From assembly GCA_016869715.1 (NCBI GenBank), contig VGDM01000009.1, positions 40,895 to 104,894 of the forward strand: a stretch of DNA of 64,000 bases, in the 5' to 3' direction. The notes beneath the pieces are model-generated. The model had not been told where the DNA came from. It did no database searches and saw only the letters and a program-made list of their open reading frames with translations. This DNA is from Alphaproteobacteria bacterium. GTDB lineage: Bacteria; Pseudomonadota; Alphaproteobacteria; Acetobacterales; Acetobacteraceae. Made by a program: the position numbers and the translations under genes. Shown piece after piece: positions 1-8,804 of the stretch (positions within the stretch are counted from its first letter, which is position 1; every line of letters starts with the position of its first letter).

Positions 1-1
1 G

Positions 2-514
2 CCGGGGCTTATCAAAGCGCTCCGTCGCCACACCACCATCCCCTTTGATGTGCATCTGATGATCGCCCCGGTTGACGCCTATTTGCAGGCTTTCGCCGAT
101 GCCGGGGCGGATCTGATTTCGCTGCATCCCGAAGCGGGGGCGCATTTGCATCGCTCACTGCAAACCATTCGGGGCCTCGGCAAAAAGGCCGGCGTGGTGC
201 TGAACCCGGCCACACCCATCGCGGCCATCGAACATGTGATGGATCTTTGCGATCTTATCCTGGTCATGTCGGTCAATCCCGGCTTTGGCGGGCAGAGCTT
301 CCTGGAAAGCCAATTGCCGAAAATCGAAAAGCTGCGCCGGCTGATCGAAGCCTCGGGCCGCGATATCCGCTTGCAGGTGGATGGCGGCGTCACGGCCAAA
401 ACCGCGCCGCTTTGCGTGAATGCCGGCGCGGATGTGCTGGTGGCGGGAACCGCCGTATTCGGTGCGCCGGATTACGCCGCGGCGATCAAGGCTTTGCGCG
501 GGGGTGCAGCATGA
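2..514 (+). CDS. rpe: Ribulose-phosphate 3-epimerase, 5'-truncated by window edge
   Basis: Interconverts D-ribulose 5-phosphate and D-xylulose 5-phosphate in the pentose phosphate and Calvin pathways; cytoplasmic TIM barrel. The reading frame is open from base 2, so the N terminus lies outside the window. Visible family motifs are DVHLMI near the edge, LMSVNPGFGGQSF (phosphate/catalytic loop), the catalytic-Asp motif QVDGGV, and the C-terminal GADVLVAGTAVFG. About 170 residues are present of a usual 220. The stop overlaps the ATG of the heparinase-like gene (ATGA), implying translational coupling. Identification is secure from these motifs. Confidence 0.96.
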   Translation, partial: PGLIKALRRHTTIPFDVHLMIAPVDAYLQAFADAGADLISLHPEAGAHLHRSLQTIRGLGKKAGVVLNPATPIAAIEHVMDLCDLILVMSVNPGFGGQSFLESQLPKIEKLRRLIEASGRDIRLQVDGGVTAKTAPLCVNAGADVLVAGTAVFGAPDYAAAIKALRGGAA

Positions 515-2169
515 TCAACCTGCTGCGCGGCGCAAGACAAAAACTGGCACGTCTCCGCCCCGTGCGGGTGCCCGATGCCCCTGCCCGCCCCTTCCGTGAT
601 CTGTGGCCCGGCGATGCCGCGCGCGGCGCGCGGCTGCTGCGCGGAGAAGCCGATTTCGCCGGCACCATCCGCCCCATGCGCCTACTCGCCGAAGGGGGTG
701 AGCCCTGGGGTGGCAAGGGTGCCTCCCCTACCTGGCGCGCCTCGGCGCTTGGTTTCGCCTGGATGCGCGATTTGCGCGCGCTTGGCACCGATGCCGCGCG
801 GCTCCGCGCCCGTGCACTCACAGCCGATTGGCTGCAAAGCGGCTGGGAAGAAGATATTGCCGATGCGGCAGAGGTGTTCGGCGCGCGCATTTCCGCATGG
901 CTTGGCCATTGGGATTTCTTCGCTGCGACCGCCGAGGATGTCTTCCGTCGCCAGGTAATGCAGCGCCTCGCGCAGGATGCGCGCGATCTGGTCGGCGCGC
1001 TGCCGGCGGAAGAAGAACACCGCGGCGCGCTGGTGGCGCTGAAGGGTGCGCTTGCCGCCGCCGTTGCACTGGAAGAAGAGGCCTATCTGCAACGCGCCAT
1101 TCGCTTCCTGCCTGCCGAGATTGAGCGTCAATTCCTGCCCGATGGCGGGCACGTGGAACGCTCCCCCGCGCAGCAACTCGCGGCGCTGCAAGACCTGATT
1201 GAAATCCGCAATCTGCTGCATGGTGTTGGCGTGGAAGCGCCGCCACATTTGCTGGCGGCACTCGACCGCGCGGCGCCGGCTTTGCGTTTATTCCGCCATG
1301 GCGATGGCGGCTTGGCGCTGTTCAATGGCGCGCGGGAAGAAAACTCGGCGCTGCTTGATCTGGTGCTGACGCAAGGCCAGGCGCGCGGGCGCGGCGCGCT
1401 GGAATTGCCGGAAACCGGCTTTCAGCGCCTGCAAGCCGGGCGCAGCGTCATCATAATGGATGCCGGGCCGCCGCCACGCGGGCGCGCGGGCGCTACTGGC
1501 CTCGGTGGCTTGCCGAGCGGCGCGGATCGCTTCGCCCATGCCGGCACGCTTTCCTTTGAAATGTCGGTCGGGCGTGATCGGCTGATCGTCAATTGCGGCG
1601 CGGCCCCAGCCGGTGAGGAAGGCTGGCGCGATGCGCTGCGCGCCACCGCCGCCCATTCAACGCTCGTGCTGTCCGACACCAATTCAAGTGAGCTCCGCCC
1701 CGAGGGCCTTGGCCGCAAGCCTGAGACCATTGAAGTGGAGCGTCAGGAAGCAACCGGCGCGCAATGGCTGGAAGCAAGCCATGATGGCTGGCGCGGCCCC
1801 TTTGGCGCGGTGCATCGCCGGCGGCTTTACTTGGCCGAATCAGGCGATGATTTGCGCGGTGAGGATGTGCTGGAATTGCCGCCCGATGCGCCGGTGCCGA
1901 TTTTCGTCGCGCGCTTTCATCTGCACCCCGCGGTGACGGCGAATCTGTTGCAGGATGAAAGCGCGGTACTGCTGCGGCTCGCTTCCGGTGCGGGCTGGAA
2001 GCTGCGCGCGAAGGGCGCGCGTGTTGCTTTGGAAGACAGCATCTATCTGGGTGGTGAGGCGCGGCGCAGCCTGCAAATCGTGCTCTACGCGGAAGACAAT
2101 GAGGTTTCGCTGCAATGGGCAATCACGCGTGTAAGCCTGCCCGGCACAGCACCCATCCCAAGCGCGTGA
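511..2169 (+). CDS. Heparinase II/III family protein
   Basis: About 552 residues, starting at the ATG that overlaps the rpe stop. The N-terminal half is helix-rich and Ala/Arg-rich, as in the alginate-lyase-like toroid. The C-terminal half has the beta-sandwich features of this family, including HAGTLSFEMSVG, a VNCGAAP segment and TAAHSTLVLSDTNS. Proteins of this kind sit directly after rpe in many alphaproteobacteria, which supports the call. They are predicted polysaccharide lyases, but the substrate is unknown and no signal peptide is evident here. The next gene is a glycosyltransferase 16 bp downstream, so a surface-glycan role is possible. Family confidence is good; enzymatic specificity is not inferable. 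Confidence 0.88.
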   Translation: MINLLRGARQKLARLRPVRVPDAPARPFRDLWPGDAARGARLLRGEADFAGTIRPMRLLAEGGEPWGGKGASPTWRASALGFAWMRDLRALGTDAARLRARALTADWLQSGWEEDIADAAEVFGARISAWLGHWDFFAATAEDVFRRQVMQRLAQDARDLVGALPAEEEHRGALVALKGALAAAVALEEEAYLQRAIRFLPAEIERQFLPDGGHVERSPAQQLAALQDLIEIRNLLHGVGVEAPPHLLAALDRAAPALRLFRHGDGGLALFNGAREENSALLDLVLTQGQARGRGALELPETGFQRLQAGRSVIIMDAGPPPRGRAGATGLGGLPSGADRFAHAGTLSFEMSVGRDRLIVNCGAAPAGEEGWRDALRATAAHSTLVLSDTNSSELRPEGLGRKPETIEVERQEATGAQWLEASHDGWRGPFGAVHRRRLYLAESGDDLRGEDVLELPPDAPVPIFVARFHLHPAVTANLLQDESAVLLRLASGAGWKLRAKGARVALEDSIYLGGEARRSLQIVLYAEDNEVSLQWAITRVSLPGTAPIPSA

Positions 2170-2185
2170 GCACGCAAAGCGCCCC

Positions 2186-3298
2186 ATGAAAATCTGTTTT
2201 GTCGCGAATGTGGATTTCGCCATGCGGCATTTCATTTTGCCGGTGATGCGCGGCGCGCGCGCGCGTGGGCATGAGGTTGTCGGGCTTTGCGCCGAAGGCC
2301 CCTTGCTTGAGTTTCCCCGCGCTGAGGGGTTTCGCATTGAAGCCATTCCCATGGCGCGCAGCATGAACCCGCTGGCACAGTGGCGCGCCTATACGGAGGT
2401 GCGTGATTTCCTGAAGCGCGAAGGGTGCGATCTGGTGCATGCGCATATGCCGATCAGTGGCTTGATCGGGCGCGCGGCGGCGCGGGCAGCTGGCGTGCCG
2501 CGCATTGCCTATACCTGCCATGGTTTTCTGTTCAATCAGCCAGGCCCTGGGTGGCGCCGCACCTTGGCGCTGGAATTGGAATGCGCTGCCGGGCGCATCA
2601 CGGATATCTATCTGACTGTCAGCGCGGAAGAGGCAGAAGATGCGCGCAGGCTTGGTATTCACCCGCATGCAACGGCCATTTTGAATGGGCGCGATCCGGC
2701 GCAATTTCATCCCGATGCTGATGCGCGCCTTAGTTTACGCGCCGAATTGGGCGCTGATCCCGATGATTGTGTGATCATCGCGGTCTCCCGGCTGGTGCGC
2801 CACAAGGGCTATCCAGAATTGCTGCGCGCCATGGAGGCAACGCCCGAAAATGCGCGGCTTTGGGTGGTGGGCGAACGGCTAGCCTCCGACCACGGCCAGG
2901 ATATGGAACCGCATTTCGCCCGCGCGGCCGCAGCGCTCGGCCCCCGGCTGCAAAGACTTGGCTATCGGCATGATGTGGCGCGGTTGCTGGCGGCGGCGGA
3001 TATTTTCTGCCTACCCTCGCATTTTGAGGGCCTGCCCATGAGCGTGATTGAAGCCATGCTGACCGGCCTGCCCGTGGTGGCGACCGATATCCGCGGCCCA
3101 CGCGAACAGGTGGTGGCAGGCGAAACAGGCCTGTTGGTGCCGCCCGCCACCATCCCGCCCCTGGCCGAAGCGCTGTCCCGGCTTGCGAGCGACCCAGCAC
3201 TACGCACCCATCTGGGTGAGGCCGGGCGCGCCCGCGCGTTGGAACGATTTGATGAGGCGAAGATTATCGCGCGTACGTTGGATTTGTTGGGGTTGTAG
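2186..3298 (+). CDS. Glycosyltransferase family 4 protein
   Basis: A 370-residue GT-B glycosyltransferase. The N-terminal acceptor domain begins MKICFVANVDFAMRHF and carries HAHMPISGLIGR. The C-terminal nucleotide-sugar domain has AVSRLVRHKGYPELL followed by the retaining E-x7-E motif in HFEGLPMSVIEAM and TDIRGPREQV. This resembles WbnK/Cps-type enzymes that build capsule, O-antigen or exopolysaccharide. It follows the heparinase-like gene on the same strand with a 16-bp gap and is probably cotranscribed. Donor and acceptor sugars cannot be told from sequence. Confidence 0.92.
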   Translation: MKICFVANVDFAMRHFILPVMRGARARGHEVVGLCAEGPLLEFPRAEGFRIEAIPMARSMNPLAQWRAYTEVRDFLKREGCDLVHAHMPISGLIGRAAARAAGVPRIAYTCHGFLFNQPGPGWRRTLALELECAAGRITDIYLTVSAEEAEDARRLGIHPHATAILNGRDPAQFHPDADARLSLRAELGADPDDCVIIAVSRLVRHKGYPELLRAMEATPENARLWVVGERLASDHGQDMEPHFARAAAALGPRLQRLGYRHDVARLLAAADIFCLPSHFEGLPMSVIEAMLTGLPVVATDIRGPREQVVAGETGLLVPPATIPPLAEALSRLASDPALRTHLGEAGRARALERFDEAKIIARTLDLLGL

Positions 3299-3303
3299 GC
3301 GCT

Positions 3304-4289
3304 TCACTCCGCCGTGGCGCCGGCGTCCCTGACAATCTCGGCCCAAATCGGCATTTCTGCCTGCACAAAGCGGCCAAATTCTTCTGGGCCTTCGCTCGGT
3401 AGCGCTTGTAGCCCTTCATGCGCGAAACGCGCCTGCACGGACTGTTACGCCAATACGGCGCGGAGGGCGCTGAACATCCGGTCCCGGATTGGGTTCGGCA
3501 GGCGTGCTGCGGTCCACACGCCCCACCAGCCAGTGATGTGAAGCGCGGGCAGCCCCGCCGCTTCGCTGCCCGGCACATCGGGAATGACCGGCGATGGCAA
3601 ACGCGTGCTGAGTGACAGCGCCTTCAACGTGCCGGCGCGGATTTGCGGTAGTGCCACAGGCGGTGTGCCAACCAGGATTTGTACATCCCCAGCCAGCACG
3701 GCTTGCAGCGAAGGCGCACCACCTTGGAAGGGCACATGAGTAATGTCCTGCCCCGTCACTTTCGCAAGCTTGGCGCCCACCAGATGGCTTGGCGTGCCGA
3801 TGCCAGGTGTTGCGTAATTCCTACGCCCCGGTTGCGCGCGCATCCGCGCCGCGAGCTCCACCAGGTTATTGATGCCGGTATCAGCGCGCACGGCGATGAT
3901 CAGCGGCAGGTCACTCACGCGCGTGATCGGCGTGAAATCATTGATGGGATGAAAGGGCAGGCGGCGATACATGGCCGGGTTCACCGCATGGGTGAAATTG
4001 CCGCCGAGAAGTTCGTGTAGCCATCCGGCTCGCTCCGCGCGACATGTTCGGCAGCGATATTGGAACCGGCGCCAGGGCGGTTATCCACGATGATGGTGGC
4101 GCCGCCCAACTCGCGCGCCAAAGGATCGCTCAGCGTGCGTGCAGGGAAGTGGCCGGAGCCGCCGGGCGGAAAGCCAACCACAAGCCTGATAGGCCGACCT
4201 GCGGGCCAGACAGCGCCGGATTGCGCGGCGGCGTGCTGGGATGGGGCGAAGACGAACGGCGCGGCAAGGAGGGTTCGGCGGTGAAGCAT
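3304..4289 (-). pseudogene. Broken Bug/TctC-family solute receptor
   Basis: Reads as a tripartite tricarboxylate transporter (Bug) receptor with at least two lesions. Translation from 4289 (good SD GGGAGAG) gives a signal peptide ending HAAAQ, then RLVVGFPPGGSG and VDNRPGAGSNIAAEHVARS. Near 4004 the frame slips: after DGYT the family sequence LLGGNFTHAVNPAMYRR continues in another frame. That frame runs to a TAA at 3445-3447, right after FSALRAVLA. The same frame then stays open and family-like (QARFAHEGLQALPS ... EIVRDAG) to a TGA at 3304. A frameshift plus a nonsense codon make it a pseudogene. Intact relatives are present elsewhere in the window. Confidence 0.9.
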
Positions 4290-4453
4290 TCTTGCTCTCC
4301 CGGTGCTGGTCTTGGTAGGTTTTTGGGGCTGGACCGGGACCAAAACTGACAGGCCGGCGCGGCGCGATCAATCAGGGACCCTACCGCCTTTTAAGGCATT
4401 GCGGCATCGTGGCAGAGTTGCAATGATGAAAAAATCACCGGGAAGGATCTCTA

Positions 4454-5098
4454 ATAAAGCGTTGTTTTCGCCTACCCCTCCTGTTTTTTTCGATGGCCAC
4501 ATTGTCAGCTTGCGCTACCGCCACAAGTGGAACCGACCACACCTTATTGGTAGAGTCCGATTCCGTCAGCGCAACTTGCCTCTTGCGTCGCGGGGGCACA
4601 AATATCGCGTCCGTTAATCCCACCCCTGGATCCATGCGCACCAGCAAATCACGCAACGACATTACGGTGAGTTGTGAAAAGGCAAATCATGAGCCGACCA
4701 GTAGCACCGTCACCGCCGGCTTCCAGGCAATGACTCTGGGCAATGTGTTGATTTGCGGTGTCATCGGGCTGGCTGCTGACCTCGCTTCCGGTGCGGCGAT
4801 TACCTACCCAGAATCGGTCAAGGTGGTGCCCCGGCCACAACGCTTCCCGAGTGGAGCCGCGCGCGATGCGTCTTTTGAGGGGCGGCTTGTCGATACCCGT
4901 GCTAATTTTGCAAGGCGCATCGAAAGTGCGCAAGGCGCCTGTGGTGGTGCTACGGATCAAAGCTGCTTGCAACGCATTCGCAAATTACGTTATCAGGAAC
5001 AGGAAGAAATCGGCGTATGGAAGAACGGCGCGCATCCAATCCGACTGGAACCTGAGGGCGGGAAGTACCTCATGGGGGTACCCGCTTCGCCCCCATGA
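4454..5098 (+). CDS. Putative lipoprotein with glycine-rich membrane segment, copy A; ATA at start position
   Basis: The frame encodes a textbook lipoprotein signal, KRCFRLPLLFFSMATLSAC, with lipobox LSAC. A Shine-Dalgarno AAGGA at 4443-4447 stands 6 nt before codon 4454, which is ATA, not ATG. No ATG, GTG or TTG lies between the upstream stop (4427) and the internal ATG at 4493. Starting at 4493 would leave only six residues before the Cys, too short for secretion. The mature part has VNPTPGSMRTSKS (PEGA-like), then VTVSCEKA-type sequence, then GNVLICGVIGLAADLASGAA. The next gene is a paralogue. Function unknown. Either ATA is used as a start or the gene has lost its start codon. Confidence 0.6.
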   Translation: MKRCFRLPLLFFSMATLSACATATSGTDHTLLVESDSVSATCLLRRGGTNIASVNPTPGSMRTSKSRNDITVSCEKANHEPTSSTVTAGFQAMTLGNVLICGVIGLAADLASGAAITYPESVKVVPRPQRFPSGAARDASFEGRLVDTRANFARRIESAQGACGGATDQSCLQRIRKLRYQEQEEIGVWKNGAHPIRLEPEGGKYLMGVPASPP

Positions 5099-5150
5099 CC
5101 GGCCAAAGGTCGAGCTTCCGCTGAACATTTTGCAGGATTGGGGGTGATTA

Positions 5151-5738
5151 ATGGTCCAGAAATTTCCGATGCTCCGGCCCATCCGCCAATTCCTGCTGCT
5201 CAGCTTCTTGGCGCTTCTCTCCGGCTGAGCCACTGTAACGACCGGGACAGAGCATGCAATGCTCATTCAGACCGAACCTGCTGGCGCTGCCTGCATCTTG
5301 CAGAGAAATGAGTCGATTTTCGGCGCCGTCAATCCAACCCCGGCTTCAGTACGAAACGGCAAATCGCATCATGATATTCGTGTGCAATGTGAAAGGGCAA
5401 ATTACCAAGCGACCAGCAGGCTCGTCACCGCTAGCTTTCAAGCCATGACCGCGGGCAATCTTTTGATCGGTGCGATCATTGGCCTCGCGGCGGATCTAGC
5501 CTCTGGGGCAGCGACAATCTATCCAAAAGGCATCACGGTAGTTCTTTGGCCTGGTAGCTTTTCGAGCCCCGAGGAGCAAAACGCTTTTTACGAGGCAAGG
5601 CGCACGGAAGCCATGGCGGATTTCGTGCAGCGTTACGAAAAAGCGCGCAAGGCCTGCGGACGGCGGATGGATCAGAACTGCCAACAGCGCTTGACTGACT
5701 TGCAAACAGGCTATCGGCAAGAGAATTGCGCTTGCTGA
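5151..5738 (+). pseudogene. Putative lipoprotein paralogue, copy B; lipobox Cys codon replaced by TGA
   Basis: From ATG 5151 the frame reads MVQKFPMLRPIRQFLLLSFL then ALLSG and a TGA stop at 5226-5228, exactly where the lipobox cysteine (LSGC) should be. Beyond it the same frame stays open to 5738 and is clearly homologous to the upstream copy: AVNPTPASVRNGKS, QCERANYQATS, FQAMTAGNLLIGAIIGLAADLASGAA, then a PKGITVVLWPG segment and a charged Cys-containing tail. A single TGC-to-TGA change would explain it. Reinitiation at ATG 5259 would give a protein without a signal. Other genes here use TGA as a normal stop, so recoding is unlikely. Function of the family is unknown. Confidence 0.75.
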
Positions 5739-5819
5739 TCCAAAGGCGCCGCCAGACGCCTATCAGTTAATTGCGCGCAACCGGAATCAAAGAATAAGTT
5801 CAGCCTCTCATCATCCCGC

Positions 5820-6248
5820 CTACCCCACCCCCAACCGCTTCCAAACCCCATCCGCATGCGCGATCAGCCGATCACCCGCCGTCAACTGCCCGCGCACGAA
5901 AACGATGGAACGCGTGACACGCATCACCTCAGCTTCCGCCACCAGGAAATCTCCCTGCTTGGCGCCGGAGATGAAATGCACATTCAACTGCACCGTCACA
6001 TTGGGGCCGCGATCCGCTGCTTCCCACACCGTATGGCCAAGGGTTTGATCCAAGAAGGTAGAAATCATGCCGCCATGGACAATACCGTGGATATTGCTGT
6101 GCTTTTCTTCGACCAGCAGGCCATGCAGGCGCCGCCCATCCACGGTTTTCTGCCAAAAAGGGCCGACCAGGGCGGGGAAGCCATCCTCATGCCAGACGAA
6201 ATCCGTCCAGCCATCGGCGGCGGGGTCATAGGGTGTTTTCGCGTTCAT
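5820..6248 (-). CDS. PaaI-like hotdog-fold acyl-CoA thioesterase
   Basis: A 142-residue single hotdog-domain protein starting at 6248. It carries the PaaI/YbgC-type motif HGIVHGGMISTFLDQTLGH (helix plus catalytic loop) and VQLNVHFISGAKQGD in the central strand. Such enzymes hydrolyse acyl- or aryl-CoA thioesters in the cytoplasm. It is divergent from the GST gene with an 81-bp shared upstream region. The substrate is not predictable from sequence. Confidence 0.88.
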   Translation of the reverse strand: MNAKTPYDPAADGWTDFVWHEDGFPALVGPFWQKTVDGRRLHGLLVEEKHSNIHGIVHGGMISTFLDQTLGHTVWEAADRGPNVTVQLNVHFISGAKQGDFLVAEAEVMRVTRSIVFVRGQLTAGDRLIAHADGVWKRLGVG

Positions 6249-6329
6249 GGGGGCGGGTGTAACGCAAAGCGGGCCGCGGGTGAAATGCCGGCCCTCGTCA
6301 AGCTTGGCACAAAGAGTTAGGCTTTCCAG

Positions 6330-6944
6330 ATGCAGCTTTTCCATTCCGCCGGCTCGCCCTATGCCCGCATCGCCCGCATGGCGGTTCTGGAACTTGGCCT
6401 TGAAGGCCGCATTGCCTTTACCGAAACCACCTTGCGCGATCCGGCTTCCTCCCTGTTGCCGCATAACCCGGTGGGGCGCGTGCCATCACTCGTGCTGGCA
6501 GATGGCACCACCATCACGGAAACGACGCCCATTCTGATGGTGCTGGATAGTTTCGTGGCACCAGAAAAACGCCTTTTGGGTGATGGCGCCGATGGCTGGA
6601 AGCGGCTTGCCGCCTATGGCCGTGTGCTTGGCATGCTTGATGGTATCGCGGTCTGGAACCGCGAATTGCGCCGGCCTGTCCATGAAAGATCACCGGGCGT
6701 GATTGTTTTGGAAGAAACCCGCGCCGCGCGCATTGCGGCCGCGCTGCAGGATGATGTTGCACAGGGTGTTTATGCAGTGCCTGATGCTGGCTTCCTCACG
6801 CTACTCGCCGTGCTTGGCTATTGCGAAAGGCGTCATCGTGTTTGGGCTTGGCGCGATGGCGTGCCCAACCTCGCGGCCTGGTTTGATCGCGTGTCAGGCC
6901 GTGCTTCCTTCGCCGCCACCATGCCGCCCGTGAGCGGCATCTGA
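6330..6944 (+). CDS. Glutathione S-transferase family protein
   Basis: 204 residues with an N-terminal thioredoxin-like domain: MQLFHSAGSPYARIARMAV (active-site Ser/Tyr region S7-Y11), NPVGRVPSLVLADG (cis-Pro motif VPSL) and TETTPILMVLD, where E-T replaces the usual E-S of the glutathione-binding E-S motif. A helical C-terminal domain ends PNLAAWFDRVSGRASF, as in bacterial beta/theta-like GSTs. Likely a cytoplasmic detoxification or isomerase enzyme. A 73-residue ORF follows after 1 bp. Confidence 0.92.
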   Translation: MQLFHSAGSPYARIARMAVLELGLEGRIAFTETTLRDPASSLLPHNPVGRVPSLVLADGTTITETTPILMVLDSFVAPEKRLLGDGADGWKRLAAYGRVLGMLDGIAVWNRELRRPVHERSPGVIVLEETRAARIAAALQDDVAQGVYAVPDAGFLTLLAVLGYCERRHRVWAWRDGVPNLAAWFDRVSGRASFAATMPPVSGI

Positions 6945-6945
6945 C

Positions 6946-7167
6946 ATGCTTCCCCCAGCGCCGCGCCATAATGGCGGCCCGACCTTGGATGAGGAGCAAG
7001 ATGTCAATGCCTCCTGGCGCGCCTGGCATTGGCGCCGCGCCCATAAGCGCGCCTGGAAAATCCCTCCGCGGGAGATTGCGCTAAGGCGCCTCGCGCGCGC
7101 TGAGGAATTGGGCATCACCTACAAGGAATATACGCTCGAAATTCTGGAACGCGGCAAGTATCTTTAG
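6946..7167 (+). CDS. Small conserved basic protein, function unknown
   Basis: 73 residues starting one base after the GST stop, so probably cotranslated. The sequence is Trp/Arg-rich (ASWRAWHWRRAHKRAWKIPP) and ends in a helix, LRRLARAEELGITYKEYTLE, of the kind seen in short alphaproteobacterial proteins of unknown function that open with HNGGPTLDEE. No signal peptide, membrane span or catalytic motif is seen. The coding call rests on codon composition and tight linkage. Confidence 0.7.
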   Translation: MLPPAPRHNGGPTLDEEQDVNASWRAWHWRRAHKRAWKIPPREIALRRLARAEELGITYKEYTLEILERGKYL

Positions 7168-7185
7168 TGTAATTGCCAATACCGC

Positions 7186-7569
7186 TCACGGTGAGGCATT
7201 CAGGAGCCTCGGCTCTCCCATCTTGAACCAGGCCTTGGAAATCTCCCCGTCTCCGACCTCATAGAGTGCAATCACGTCAACCTCGCCAGGGCCTTCCGGG
7301 AATGTCCGCGTTAAAACCTCCCGATCAATGACAAGGTTACCCAAGCATAATCGCGTGATCAGGCGCCCGTGCGAATTCGGTTCGCGAAAACGCATCAGAT
7401 GCTGCTCCCGGACCTCTGCAACTCCCTTGGCCAAAGGCTGGTCCGAAAAGCCGTAATAGCAGCAATCCTCGGCCCACCAACGCATAAAGGCATCAACATC
7501 TCGCGCGTTACAGACTTCAAGTTGTTGCTGCACACAGTGCGCTGGGTGGGTGGACTGGTTGTCTTCCAT
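7186..7569 (-). CDS. SnoaL/NTF2-like family protein
   Basis: 127 residues. The pattern VQQQLEVCNARDVDAFMRWWAEDCCYYGF, followed by GVAEVREQHLMRF and a C-terminal VIALYEVGDGEISKAWFKMG, is the cone-shaped NTF2/SnoaL fold (nuclear transport factor 2 family, steroid isomerase-like). Members are small binding proteins or isomerases, and the ligand cannot be told. It converges with the small basic gene, with 18 bp between stops. Confidence 0.82.
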   Translation of the reverse strand: MEDNQSTHPAHCVQQQLEVCNARDVDAFMRWWAEDCCYYGFSDQPLAKGVAEVREQHLMRFREPNSHGRLITRLCLGNLVIDREVLTRTFPEGPGEVDVIALYEVGDGEISKAWFKMGEPRLLNASP

Positions 7570-7623
7570 GTTACTTTCCTTTGTTCAGATCATAACATTG
7601 TCCACGACGAAAGGACGCGGCGA

Positions 7624-8463
7624 TCAGCCCGGCACCAGCACCGCTTCCAGCGTCATCAGCACGGGATTATCGCCAGGCGTCAGCACGCCCGCGCTCAAAC
7701 GCCCGGTCAAATCCACCATCGCCACATCAAGCCGCGTGGCACCCGGGCGAATCACACCATCGCGGATCAGCATTTCGGTCGCGAAATTATCCACCAGCGG
7801 CGCATTGGCATAACGCGCGCCGATGATGCTGCCGACACCGCCATGCAGCCGCGCGGAAGCAAAGCCGGCTCTCGCCGCCGCCGTTTCAAATGCCGCGGTA
7901 ACATCCTGATTGGGGCAAAGCCGGATCGCGATGCCATTGGCGCTGGTAGCATTTGGCGGCGAGGTCGCAACAGGGGTGAAAAGGTTGAAGCCCGTTTCGG
8001 CATCCTGGCGTGCTTCAAACCGCGCGCCTGAAATCAGCACACCCTGCGCGCGGATTGGAGCGGCGATGTTGGTTTCTTCAGGCAGCATATGGCCACCGCC
8101 GGCGCGGCCATCGGCTTCGGTCCAGAAGCCATGGCAGTGAAAGAAGGGCGCGCCATCGCGAAAGCCGACCGTGATGGACGCCACATCAAGCCGCGTGGCG
8201 CCCGCGGGGCGGAAAGTGTCGCTGTAATAGGCAGCATGGGATAGGTCAGGCGCCAGCGCCGGGATCACATAAGCGAATGGCGCAAGCGCGCCGCCCGAGA
8301 GCGTGAGGCACCCACCTTCTGCTCCATGCGCACGGGCCAAATCATGCAAAGCAGTAAGCAAGCTGGCGCCGCGCGGCAATCCCACATCCACAGCCTGCGC
8401 GCGCACCGGATGGGCGATGATGCGCTCGGGCCCGGCAGGCCCCGGTTGCTGGATATGGCGCAT
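7624..8463 (-). CDS. PPC (DUF296)-like protein with two domain halves
   Basis: 279 residues that look like two consecutive plants-and-prokaryotes-conserved (PPC/PCC) domains. The first contains LDVASITVGFRDGAPFFHCH and GRAGGGHMLPEE, matching the family H-x-H and GGH-L metal-site pattern. The second half (about residues 195-279) repeats the fold pattern, GVGSIIGARY ... LDVAMVDLTGRLSAGVLTPG, without the histidines. The prokaryotic role of PPC proteins is poorly known. It lies next to usg on the same strand, 45 bp downstream. The family call is moderately confident; the duplication is my reading. Confidence 0.65.
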   Translation of the reverse strand: MRHIQQPGPAGPERIIAHPVRAQAVDVGLPRGASLLTALHDLARAHGAEGGCLTLSGGALAPFAYVIPALAPDLSHAAYYSDTFRPAGATRLDVASITVGFRDGAPFFHCHGFWTEADGRAGGGHMLPEETNIAAPIRAQGVLISGARFEARQDAETGFNLFTPVATSPPNATSANGIAIRLCPNQDVTAAFETAAARAGFASARLHGGVGSIIGARYANAPLVDNFATEMLIRDGVIRPGATRLDVAMVDLTGRLSAGVLTPGDNPVLMTLEAVLVPG

Positions 8464-8508
8464 GGTCTTTCTGCCCCCCTGGTCGTCGCCGCCCAGTCTC
8501 GAGGGGTT

Positions 8509-8790
8509 TCAATGCAGCGTAAACACCCCATTGGCATAACGAAGCTCCGCCGGGCGCGTCAGCGCGGCCGAGGCAATGCGGACCAAATGCAAAGGCCCGT
8601 CAATTTCGCGCCGCCAAAAGGCGAGGAAGCGGTCCAATTCCGGGAAATCGGGCGCCCGATCCAGCTTCTGCCAAATGAAGCTCTCCAGCACATGCGGGTG
8701 ATCGGGCAGATGATAGAGCAATTCGGCCGTAGTCAGCCGCCAATCCGGAATTCGCACCACGTTTGCGAAGCCCTGAAGTTTAAGGCTCAT
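8509..8790 (-). CDS. usg: Usg family protein
   Basis: 93 residues beginning at 8790, preceded by a strong SD (AGGAGCAAGGAAA). The core reads LTTAEELLYHLPDHPHVLES-like then FIWQKLDRAPDFPELDRFLAFWRREIDGPLH and VRIASAALTRPAELRYANGVF, the alphaproteobacterial Usg signature. Usg was first described near the tryptophan operon and has no established function. It is divergent from groESL across a 307-bp region that holds the chaperonin regulatory sites. Confidence 0.88.
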   Translation of the reverse strand: MSLKLQGFANVVRIPDWRLTTAELLYHLPDHPHVLESFIWQKLDRAPDFPELDRFLAFWRREIDGPLHLVRIASAALTRPAELRYANGVFTLH

Positions 8791-8804
8791 TTTCCTTGCT
8801 CCTA

